64,000 nt of DNA, from positions 187,695,510 to 187,759,509 of the forward strand of contig CM067081.1 in the NCBI GenBank assembly GCA_034008185.1, read 5' to 3'. Below, piece after piece: positions 1 through 10,838 of the stretch. Positions within the stretch are counted from its first letter, which is position 1. Every line of letters begins with the position of its first letter. The position numbers and the translations under genes were made by a program. The DNA comes from Gorsachius magnificus. Its lineage: Eukaryota; Chordata; Aves; Pelecaniformes; Ardeidae. Under the pieces are notes generated by a model. The model was given only the letters and a program-made list of their open reading frames with translations. It was not told the DNA's origin and did not search any database.

Positions 1-3000
1 AGTCCGTCCTGGTATTATTCCACCATAGTGGTGAAATTTCTACCCCACTGATGTATTTACACCCTACACACAGGTTTGCCTGACAATATTCCTCTATCAT
101 ATTAATCTCTCTGTATTCCCCGGTACACAGTCATTAAAGAATACTGTTCTATTACAAGTTTGGAAACGCCACAGATCGTGGAAATCACTACTGTATTACT
201 GAAGCAGCAAATCCTAACCTCATCAGCACTTTCAGTAGCTATGCATGTATGAGCTGTTGTTGTGTTTCTCCTAGGTTAGTCATTTTGTCCCAATACCTAG
301 ATGTTTTACTTATTCCAAATATAAAGCAGCAGATTTTGTTAGCGTCAACTCCATTATATACCATTTTCTTATGCCCTAGTTTGAATTAAAACAATTATGA
401 TTTCCATGTAATAGCTCCCATCACTATGAAATATGCAGCATTTTTTCCAGTATACCACAATACAGAACAGCAACAATAAAAATCCAGTTTTGTAATCTCC
501 ACAGAGCTATAACATACATAAAGGTTGCCAGAAGAAACAGATCAACACGGTGAACCTTCAATACAAACCATGTCAAAACAAAAAAGCTTAAACAGCAACA
601 ATCAGCAACCTAATCTGTCACAAAATTATTGCTGGGAAAAAAAATCAGTTTAACGTGGAAATGATTCTTCTTTTAACCTAATATTACTACATCCCATCAC
701 TGGGATCTATCCCATGTACAAAGGCTCAATCCACATGTTGGTTGTGACTGGAAAGAAATTCATAATCCTTATTCTTACCAACTAATTTCATGTCTCAAGG
801 ACATGAATTTTACACTCACGGACAATCGTGTATTTCCAAAAAAAACATTTCACTCTCAAAATGCAAAGCAAAAACAGAAGGAAATGTAACTGTAGATGAA
901 AGTTACTCTCAGCAATTAAAGTAACAAATAATTCAGAACAATCAGTGACCCCTCAGTTCTGAGAAGTTATTCAGGATTTTGTTTAACGCACATAAGCAAC
1001 AAAGAAAAAGAATAGCAATATGATCACTTTTCTATGGGTATTGCAATAAAAAAAAGGATTAGTAATTGTTATAAATAAAATCTTTTCAGAGCAGTTAAAT
1101 TTAAGATGTAATACAAAGTCTTCAAGTATTATCCCACAGGTGACTAGCAGAGTACCAGCTGCTCTAACATAAAAGATACAATAATTGTTTTTACTTATGT
1201 TTCTGTACCTTCAAAGAAACTAACAATCAATCGTTCACACATCTTGAACATAAAGGAAGGTACTAAATTACATCAATTTTGGAACACGCTTAAGTGAACA
1301 ACATAACACATATTTAGCTTCTTGCAACTGAAAGTTCTGTGTTGCCTTTCAGCTTAAAGATTCAATGCATGCAAAGTAAGTTAATTTTATAAATTGATTT
1401 GAAGTGCCCTTTGCAAACAACTACCAGCTGCTGTTATGTTTTGGTCTCAAGTAGACTGCATAAATGAGGTGTTGCTTCCAAACTCTCTAAATCTGTAAAT
1501 GATATTTACAGTAAACATAACCTTTGATTTTTAATTCATTTTCACATTTATCTAGCCAACTCTCTGGATTCTTTCAAGTACCATGAAACTGTCATGTTAG
1601 CTGTGGTTATCCAGAATCAAACTTAGGCAAAAACAACAAAAAAAGGGAATATTCAGTTTTAACCAAAATATATAACATTAAGTATTCATACAACATTGAA
1701 TAAGTGGCCTAAGAATAACGGCATTTGACTTGAAAACATGAATATTTTCAGAAACAAAGTCTTCTAGAAGTTTTTGCATTTGTATTAAGAACAAGTGAGT
1801 TTAAAACAGAACAGGCAAGTTTCTTCCAGCCTAATGGAAAACCAGATGAGTAAATGTAAGAACAAGCTTCTTGGCCAGAAATCTTTCAAGAAGTCAAGCA
1901 TGCATTGAGTATATACGAACAGGACAATAACTGACAATATTTCTTATGGTATGAACAAATAACTCCGAAAGAATAGAGAGAATGTATTTAGTATTTGAAA
2001 GGTATTTTCCATTTTCAGTGGACTTTACACTTTTTTTTCTCCCACAACTACTGTAAAGAAGGCTTTGTGCATACTTGCTCAAAACAGGGGGGAATTAGAA
2101 CTGACTCCCCAACATAATATTCCCATGAAGCCTGGCAGTAAGACCTGATGAACCAACTGCTTACTATCTACTGCCCGTGGCATATTAATAAACTGAAAGT
2201 ACAAACTAATAAGCAAAATTGTGCCTTTGAAAACAGCTTCCTTTATTTTAACAGGTTTTATCCTTGAACATTAGAGGTCACTGTGGGACCTTCTAAGAGT
2301 GTACCTAGAGCACTCTGTAATAACCATACACCACCATATTGATTTTGAGTCTGCGATTTGCCACAACTTCAACTGCCATATAAACTTCTCAGGTCTGAGG
2401 AATAAACAAAACAACGAAACCCGAACACTCCGAGGAATAACTAACTAGTAATTTTACTGAAAAATGAACAGTAAAAGCACCCACAATTATGTTAGAAAAG
2501 CAGAAAGTTATTTTAGTATTTGCAGATTAATTTCTGGCACAAACTTGTAACTTCCTCAGAAAGCAAGACACAGATTATCCAGGGGGCCACTCCCCCTTGT
2601 ATCTAAGACTATAAAGAAGAGTTCGGGAACACACCAGTTAAAAATACGAAACCCCTCCCACAGAGCGAGCAGCACACTGCTTATACAAGTCACTATCTGT
2701 TTCCTCCAGCAGTTCAGGACATTCCAGGCAATAACAGTTGATATTTTCCCCTAACATATGAACAGAATCATATTTCTTAAAGACTAAATAATTTCAGTTG
2801 AAAAACAAACAAAAGACTTCTGTAAAACTACAAATGTTTATTCTGCTCTGACTGATACTGGGTTTAGATTTGCAATTAAAACTTCTGGGTTTCAGCTTGT
2901 CCAAGCTTTGTAATTTACATGACATAAACATTAAAAAATACATTTTTCATCTGAACTTGGTTCTAGAATTTCAATGACTCATTTTCAAGTGTGAAAATAA

Positions 3001-4679
3001 ATTTATTTTTAACAGAAAGAATTCTGATGCACAGGAACAAGGATTTATTTATCCTTGCCATGACTTAAATGAGGATGAGAAACCTCCCAAAATTTTTTAT
3101 CAGTTAATAGAAAAAATGTTATGCTTTGGCCACTAATTAGAACTGCAACTAGATGTAATTGGTCCAGAAGGATCTTAAAATCATGCAGTGCAGATCATGT
3201 GGAATAGAGAGTCATTGTTTTAAAATGATAATGTACTGTTGAACTAAAAGCAAAGCATCAGGATCCAGGTATTCCAGAAGGAGTTGGAATCTCTGGCACA
3301 TTGGTCAGCCTATAAAGATCTCAATATAACATTCCAACTGTGACTGTGAAACCATTTGAATCTTAAAATTATTATTCAGCATGATGCAAATATTATTCTT
3401 ATGGACCTGGATACCACCCACTACTATACCATGCATATAGCTATTTCCCATCAATTCCAGGAGAAAATTGATTTCAGTAATCAAATACAAGTTACACAGA
3501 AGAATCCATAATTTTAAAAGTAAAAGAAATTAAAGACTCCTAGAAATCTCCCAATCACAGCAGTTAAAAAGGTTACATTTTTTACAAAATGCATGTGGTT
3601 CAGTTACAAAGCTGCATATTGGAAAAAACAAGTCTAATTCTAAAGTATTCTGGAGAAATTATTTCATTTAACCTGAATAGCCCCAAGAGGTATTGTCTTC
3701 CAAGCATATTCTGTTCACAAATAATAATTATTTTCTTCCTAACTGAACAATGAACAAGTATGTGTAATGTATGCTTTTTTGGGAGAAAAATAATATTAAA
3801 AGGTACTGGTACAAGAAAGTTATCTAGAGAGATGTAAAGCAGGTTTCCTAGATCACCTCTCTCCTTTTTTGCTATCTCAGTGAACTCAATTCCAGTTCAC
3901 TGGAACAGCAATGATGATTAAAAAAAAAAAAAATCACAATGGAATACTGGTGAATTAAAAGATGTATGGTTAATCTACCTGGTGTTCAGTGCAGTTTTTC
4001 TATCTAAGCTTTTCATTGACTTCCAAAAAAAAAAAAAAAAAATCGTTTTCCTTAAAAAGGTAAGAACACCACAGAGACATGTCTAGGAACTGGCTGAACA
4101 ACTTCAAGCACTGTGGCCTTTATACAGAGAAGTATTAAACTAAGAACGGATTGAAGGACAAGTACCAGACATGGAAAAGCAGCCACTTTTAAGGTAAGTT
4201 CTATCATTATGAACCAAAATAACAATTTATGTCAGAAAGCCACTCCACCAGGATACTAGAAAACTGCCATGAGCTGTAGTTCTTATGGGACAAATACAAG
4301 ATCTGGTAGAAATTTAATAAAGCAGGGCAGTTATTAGGCAAGAATTGCATCCAGTGCAGGACGGAGAGCGCTGCAGAGCAGAAGTCCCAGTTGCAGACAA
4401 AACCCAAGGGATGCGGGGAGCACCACCACGACCCCACGTTCAAGCCCCCGTTTCCTCCTACACAGGCAAACGCTGTTCCCATGGCTCCACGCCTACCCTG
4501 CAGCGCGGCCACGAGCTCCTCCCCTTAACTGGCACTGAAGGTCAGGCTCGGTAGAGAAGAGCGGGGCGCCACGCCATTAGCTCTGCCACTTCTTTTTAAT
4601 CCAATCCCTTCCCACTGCAAATTACTACCTCGGTGATTTAAGGGAGGAAAGGATAAGGGAGGAATCCTGCACGGAACAC
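1..4679. other. AT-rich region, probably the first IMMP2L intron
   Basis: No coding exon, transposable element or RNA gene was recognised. It contains A runs near 3920-3933 and 4025-4042. I searched the minus strand for the start of IMMP2L (Met-Ala-Gln) and found no candidate, so the first coding exon should lie left of the window. Assignment to IMMP2L is inferred from its position downstream of the CpG island. Confidence 0.4.
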
Positions 4680-5600
4680 CCTGCATTAAGAACGGGAAAC
4701 ACCAGGCCGCGCCACGGCAAGGCCTCAGCAGCGGGCCGGGACCCACGGCCGCCGATGGTTGCCGCCAGCCGGGCGCAGCGCCCCGCCACTCGCAGGTCCG
4801 CACCGGCCCCCTCCCGCCCCGCGCCCGCCGGCCCGCCCAGCCGGGCCCCTCCCCACACAGAGCCACGCGCCCCGCCCCGCCCCGCCCAACGGCCGCCGGC
4901 GGCTCGCGCGGGCGGAGGGAGGGGCGGGGCAGAGCGGCCGCACAGGAGTGGGCGGGGCGGGCTGGCGGCCGGGCCTGCAGCGCGGCGCGTGCGGCGCGTC
5001 CCCTCCCGCGGCCCCCCGCTCCTCACGCCCGGCCCCGCTCCCTCCTCCGCCACGCGGCCTCCCCCCCTGCCCCCGCCACTTCTCCGCCCCGCCGGGCGCT
5101 CCCCGCCCCGGCTGTCCGCGGTCTGAGCCCGCCCGGCTTCCGTCGCTCCACCCGCCCGCCAGCCGCTCCGGCCCGCTCACCCTTTCCTCCGGGCCGCGCC
5201 TCCGCCGCGCGCGCGAGCCGCCCGCCGTCACGTGGGCTGAGGGCGGCGGCGGGGCCGGGGCACGGCGGCCCGGGAGCGGCCCTGGCGCGGCGGCTGGGCG
5301 GGGGCCGTGCGGCAGAGCTCCCGGTGCCGCGTGAGGGACCCCCGGCTGCGGGCGCGCGGCACCGAGCGCTTAGCTCTGGCGTGCTCGGTGCCGCGCTCCG
5401 CCGCCCGTATGGCCTGACTGGCTTCCCTTGTGCCGGGCATAGGGCAGGCCGGGCCCTTTACCGAGAGCACCGTGCGTGGTCTGATCCTCCTTTACAAGCC
5501 AGTGTTACCTGCAGACCGCGCGAGGGTCCCCGAAAACCTGAGGCCGTTGGGTCGCAGCCGCCGCGATTTCCTTCGCTGATAACGGAGGTGCGGATGCGCA
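4680..5600 (-). promoter_or_regulatory. CpG island; probable IMMP2L promoter and first exon
   Basis: About 0.9 kb of very GC- and CpG-rich DNA inside AT-rich flanks. It has a cluster of GC boxes (CCCCGCCCC repeats at 4869-4888, GGGGCGGGG near 4922 and 4953) and an E-box CACGTG at 5229-5234 of the USF/TFE type. No TATA box is evident. On the minus strand a good splice donor, AAAGG|GTGAGC, puts a possible exon end at 5181 with the intron from 5180 leftward. In vertebrates IMMP2L (inner mitochondrial membrane peptidase 2-like) lies beyond the 3' end of DOCK4 in the same orientation, and its first exon is non-coding. That makes this island its likely promoter, but this is synteny, not sequence identity. 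A divergent transcript on the plus strand is also possible. Confidence 0.6.
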
Positions 5601-5714
5601 AGGGCTCTCCCATTGTGGCCGTTTTTTGGCAATCGGATAAAAATAAAACTGGTTTGGATAATAACGTGTCGTATCGGAATCTGCTGCAGGATATTTCAGT
5701 ACATACTGAATTTG

Positions 5715-6075
5715 AGACCTTGAGGTTGTCGCTTGAACTGGTAAGATAGCCTTGAGGTTGTGTAAAAAGAGCTTAGCCTAACAATGTAGACTTGAGATAC
5801 TAAGATGTAACCTGAAGGCCGGTAAGTGAATATGTAGTTAAGGCATACCTATAATTATGATTTCAGGGAAAAAACTACGAACAGGTATGATTTCAGGGAA
5901 AAACTAGGAATATGTAATACTTTTGTAAATAAATACCCCCTAAACCCGGTGCTATGGGGAGCACTCGTGGTGGAATGTTCCCCACTGCGACCCCAGTGCT
6001 GCAGTAAAGAATACCTGCTTTCTGAGACTGCAAAATCGGACTTAGAAAGTTTTCTTCGACATTTTCTTGGTAACA
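5715..6075 (+). mobile_element. LTR fragment of an endogenous retrovirus (3' part)
   Basis: The sequence shows an AATAAA (5928-5933) followed by a GC-richer R-like segment, then 'gtaaagaatacctgctttctgagac', a typical R/U5 stretch, and ends at a TGGTAACA terminus (to 6075). This is the organisation of an avian ERVL-like LTR in plus orientation. The 5' end is unclear and is merged into the edge of the CpG island. An internal duplication of TATGATTTCAGGGAAAAA lies at about 5856-5905. No retroviral genes flank it, so it is a solo or truncated LTR. Confidence 0.5.
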
Positions 6076-6709
6076 ATGTCAGTTGTGCAAGCTGCGTATA
6101 TTGTCATCTGCCCAGAAATACGCAGGTTTTTTATTTAGCCGATGCAAGTTTCCTAGTGCTTACAGGGTTTCATCTCGACTGCCAGCAACCATGTCTGCTG
6201 TGCATCAGAACTGCCTACATTCTACTTCCAATCCTATGTTCGGGAATGGAGGTTGATTTTTTTTTTTTCCCCTGTCTAGTGCAAATGGAAACGTTAGGGT
6301 TTGTAATTTCACCACCAAGAGTGGCTGGTTGGTTTCATCAGCTGCCCTAAGAAGTGCAGGTGCCAAGTGCGGTCTGCGGCAGGAGGCTTTCCCAGGTAGT
6401 TCACGTACCTTTGAGAGTCGGTGGGCAAGTTCATGGCAGAGAAATCTGTTCGGGGTTATTATGCACATAGAAACTACCCATGGTTCAGCGAGTCCCTAAT
6501 GCGGATCCTGGGAGATGCAACTACGAGCCAGGCCACGGCCAGAAAGTCAGTTACTTGTAATTTATTATTTAAGATGTTATTTTTAAGTTCAAATGTAAAA
6601 TTGTTTTATGTTGGTGACTGAAATTACCTTGGCTTTGAAGCTCATCTATGGAAGTATGAATGCATAGTTGTCTGTACTCTGACCACATCTTTTTACAGAG
6701 GTAATGACG
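6076..6709. other. Unassigned sequence between two LTRs
   Basis: 634 bp without a recognised gene or repeat. It contains a T run near 6258. No retroviral coding motifs or primer-binding site could be identified, so it is unlikely to be the interior of one provirus. The two LTRs are also different and in opposite orientation. Confidence 0.5.
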
Positions 6710-7215
6710 TGTGGAAAACAGACTCCATAATCCGTAAGACTGTAAAGTAGGTATGTTTATTCAGCGCTGGGCAGCACGGGGGGTAGTCCCACCAAAGTCG
6801 TGCGCACCTCCACGAGGCAGCTTGTCCTGTTTATATGCAGCAAAGTGTTACATATGCATGAAGTTTCCCAATATACATAGGCATAACCTGTCCCTGCTTC
6901 GTATTAAAATTAGTTTCAAGAGGTCATTTCCATAAGTCCCTCCCAACTGCGCATGCTCAGTGATTTGAGTCGGTGGTCTTCAGGGGTCGTTTACTTCATC
7001 CACTCCTCTTCTTCACCTTGTCCTTTTGGTGAACTCCAGCTTCTACCCCCCTTATTCCGCTGTCAGAACAACACAGCCGGTACCAACCGGCTCCCCATCC
7101 TTGGCTATCCTCATATCGACCAAGTGCTAAATGCTTTGTTCTCCTACAGGCCTTCCAAGGCCTGTAACAAAGATGGGCCACTTGCTACTAATCTCTCCTC
7201 TTCCACATTCCCTAC
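6710..7215 (-). mobile_element. Solo LTR, antisense orientation (506 bp)
   Basis: Read on the minus strand it starts TGTAGGGAATGTGG and ends TGTTTTCCACA, so it has the TG...CA ends of a complete LTR. In order it carries a TATA-like ATATAAACAGG (about 6829-6838), an R-like segment, AATAAA within GCTGAATAAACATACC (6756-6761) and a short U5. No clear target-site duplication flanks it and there is no internal retroviral sequence next to it. The class is uncertain; I lean towards ERVK-like. Confidence 0.7.
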
Positions 7216-10200
7216 AGTGTTAGTTTCTTATCTATAGTTTACATCATATAATTATTAAGTTAATCTAAAACACATGCTAGCAATTTAAGATGGATCTACA
7301 GTTGGCTTCACAAAGGTCCTTTTGTTAACCCTTTAGCCTCCCTTCAGTAAAATATTCCTTCCACAGTTTTTGAGGTAGGAATCAGCTGCCTTAGAAGGCA
7401 ATACCAGAGTATTTGTTGATGAACTGAACTGGAATTTTTAGTACAAGGATCTTGAGTTCTGTATAATCTATAGAATTTCATTACACAAACACAACGTGCC
7501 CAACCTCTTGTCAAATCTGAAACTTTCAGCAGTGCTTTACAGCTTTTAATGCTTAAAACAACATTTTCACAAAAAATAGCATTAGCTTTAGCGTGATTTT
7601 GTTTGCTGAAATAGCAATGTGATGCCAACATATTTCCTACCTGGTGTAAACCAGTGATTGTTACCCTATTTCATTTATTGTTTTCCCTTGACGCATTTGT
7701 AAATAAGTATTACCTTTACAGTCAAATAATTCTTACTAACTTTTTGTTGCTGATTACCCTTTACTTCATGCATTATTTCTTTAACACCTTTGAGTTGTGT
7801 GCTCACTGCAAGATTCTACAATAAGCCTTTTAGTGCATTGCACAGCAATACAGTATTCAGCCTCTGGAATCCATCCAATCTTCATTTTCATCATCCATAA
7901 TGTAAAAATTTTAAGTGGGAAATCTTCACAAAATGTTCAAAAATATTGCTGCAAAATGCGGTATTATACTTCTGTTTGTAACGTTAGAGAAACATCTTAC
8001 GGGAATGTGCCTCGATGTTTCCATGCATTCAGAACTGACTGTGAAATACTTCCTCAGAAACTCTTGAGCTGAAACTTTTTTCTGATTAAAGACTTTTTGC
8101 TGTAAATCTCTCAAGATTGAATGATGGTTTATCAGCAATTTTCCTTGTTTTGAAATTATGCATGTGCTAAACATCTAGCAGGAAATACCCATTCTTATTC
8201 TTCATTTAGTTGTAGATAAAATGATATTTATCAAAGCCGATATTAAAGTTACCAGCTGCAAATGATGCATTACCAACGTTCACATGATTTTATTTTTCTT
8301 TTTTTATAATTATTCCTACTGCAGTTACATTGCTACCTAGAAGTAGCAAATAGTTTATTTTGCTTTCAACTCTAACAAATAGCTACTGAAAATGTGTTGC
8401 TGCTTCCATGTTTGGAGGCAGCAGTGGCTGATGAAGAAAAAGCATGCCCTTTTCACCCATCTGTTCAATTGCTTTTTTTTTTTTTTTTGCTACCATTAAA
8501 GCATTCTTGGCAATCCATAAAACTTTTGTACCACAGTATCCATTTAAAAGACTCTCAGCAGGCTGCGGCAACCTATATGCTAAAAACACATTTCAGTTTC
8601 TCCTTGCTCAACTTCATTTTGCATTTTAAGAGCATGAAAATCTATAGGAGATACCCAAGACCCGCTTTGCGTTAAAATGAAGTACCATACATTTGCTACC
8701 TATCTGTAGGGTATTTAAGGCCTGTTTATCTTCCATATAGTAAAGGAATGAACGCTTGAGTGGTGTTGAGTGTCCTGTTCTGAAGAGGTGTGTGTTGGAG
8801 GAGAATATTGGGCTGGGTCCTGACAGCCTGCGAGTGCAGAAGAGCTGCTGTGAAAAAAAGGGCATGAGCAGTGGAGGCACAAGGTGAAGAAGCCTGATTG
8901 ATTGTGTAAATGGAGATTGCAGGCTGAGCGCTTCCTATCAGCCAGCTGTGGCTTGAAGGACCTGTGGCCCAAGGGCAGCAACGAATGGTGTGGCACGAAA
9001 GAGGGCAATAAATCTTCAACCTGCTGTTGTACTGAAAAAAAAAGTGATCGTGGCATCTTCAGTATTGTTATATTATTACACGTCTCCATTTCCTTACATG
9101 ACTAGGCACCTAACTGCTGCTAGCTTCTGGGCTCCGATATTGGCTTGTGATAAAGGATTACACACTCATTTTTGTGGGTTTTTTTCAAATGCAAGTTTAT
9201 ATTCAGTGGGGGTTATCTACCCACATACATATAGCGTAGCTAGGTATATATGAACTATTTGTCTAAATTTCCTGTATGTTAAAGAGGTGCCATAGAGCCC
9301 TTCTAGGACAGGATTAATCTCATTCACAGGTGGATGTTGCAAAGAAATCAGGTAAATTACATTTTAGAAGAGCCTGTTTCTCAGTTGCTACTGAGTGCAT
9401 CCTGATGGCTTGCTCAGGTGTAGACACGTACAGAGTGCTTGCCGTGGGAGGAGAAGCATCCCACCCTGCCTGTGCCAGAGTTCCCAGGGACCCAGCTGTT
9501 GGCTGATAATAAATCCTGGTGGGAGCACAGGCCAAAGCTCCCTGACTGATGTTAGTACCTGTGCACTTACCCATGGTTCCACAGAAAAAGAAGAAGCCTG
9601 CTTGGGTTGACTATGACACTGTATGGAAGTTACCATATAGAGATCTTTTGGACAAACATTTCTGTTCCTTGGTGTTGACTCTCTTTTGACCATTACATAT
9701 ACTTTACATTGTGCCTCATACATGCTGAAACGCAACCTGGCCAGACTAAAGGAGATTCTGCTTCCAGTCAGGCAGGCAGGCAGCAGAGCATAAAACTGTA
9801 GTGACATCTCCATCGGAGAAAAAGAGAATAATTGAAACACAAGAAAATGATTTCTGAAATCCTATCATTGGTCGGCAAAACTGGCATAATCTTGGAAGGG
9901 CACAAAATATGTAAGTAACTTAATAACGGTCAACTTAATTGTGTGGGCTTTCCTCAAGGAACAATTATTACTGTGAAATTCTTCTCATAGGAAAAAAGGA
10001 AGCAAACATGATTTGCAAAGCCAAGAGGCTGTTGTCAGTGTAGGTGAAATCTTGACAGGCTAATGAAAGAATTATCAGTCCAGATCTAATAATTACAGAA
10101 AAAGAAAACAGTATTATTGCAGGAAAAAAAAAACTCAGTAATAATTCAGTTAAAATTCTTATACAAACTTCCTAACATCCACCTCTCTGTCTCTGGTGCT

Positions 10201-10544
10201 ATGCTCACCCTTATGTTCCCTCCACGGGTACTAGGGTGGTTTGGTTCAGTGTGGTGGGAATTCTGTGTTCTCTTTGTTATCCCTAGAACTGGCTTTCCCC
10301 AGCTCCCAGGCCTATGCATTTTAACTGACCGCCTGTGACTTGTTTTTACAGCCCTGAAGATTCCAGTGTCGTCTTTCACCTGCCCCCACTCCCGTCATAC
10401 CGTGACTAATCCCCTGCATTGCATTATTATGGTAAGGGCATAAACATTTCATTCTAACAAGTAACTGCTTAGTACCACTTACTACCATGTATGTTATTGT
10501 ATGACCCAATTATGTAACATTACACAAAAGTAAAATGTAGAATA
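7216..10544. other. Intergenic, nothing recognised
   Basis: 3.3 kb of mostly AT-rich sequence with a 16-base T run (8473-8488). Several short open frames exist on both strands, but none has a recognisable motif or codon pattern. No transposon family was identified. Confidence 0.6.
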
Positions 10545-10838
10545 GTAGAATCATAGAATATCTCGAGTTGAAAGGGACCCATAAGGATCACTGAGAGCAA
10601 CTCCGTGCTCCTCACAGGACTACCTAAAACTAAACCATATGACTAAAAGCGTCGTTCAGATGCTCCTTGAACTCTGACAGGCTTGGTGCCATGACCACTT
10701 CCCTGGGAGCCTGTTCCAGTGACCGACCACCCCCTCAGTGAAGAACCTTTACCTAATGTCCAATCTGAACTTCCCCTGACACAGCTTCATTCCATTTCCT
10801 CCTGTCCTGTTGCTGGTCACCAGAGAGAGGCGATCAGC
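10545..10838 (-). mobile_element. CR1 LINE 3'-end fragment
   Basis: Starts with the reverse complement of the CR1 terminus (AATCATAGAAT) and continues as the antisense of the CR1 3' region (for example GAAAGGGACC, CCTTGAACTCTGACAGG, CCTGTTCCAGTGACCGACCACC, GAACTTCCCCTGAC). It is 5'-truncated and diverged, so an old copy. Confidence 0.85.

Noticed and set aside
4185..4200. Good plus-strand splice donor (AAG|GTAAGT)
   Set aside because: No exon or open frame of any substance precedes it on the plus strand, so it was treated as a chance match.
1..4679. IMMP2L first coding exon
   Set aside because: No minus-strand segment reads like the IMMP2L N-terminus, and no Met-Ala-Gln start with a following donor was found.
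4725..5470. Several long overlapping open frames on both strands
   Set aside because: They lie in the CpG island, where GC-rich sequence lacks stop codons by composition. The peptides are Pro/Arg/Gly/Ala-rich in all frames with no domain, so they are not genes.
5600..7215. A provirus with two LTRs flanking an internal region
   Set aside because: The two LTRs are unrelated in sequence and in opposite orientation, and the 634 bp between them has no primer-binding site, gag, pol or env signal.
8626..9253. Cluster of short open frames on both strands
   Set aside because: No motif, no splice-site support and no codon bias; chance frames in intergenic DNA.
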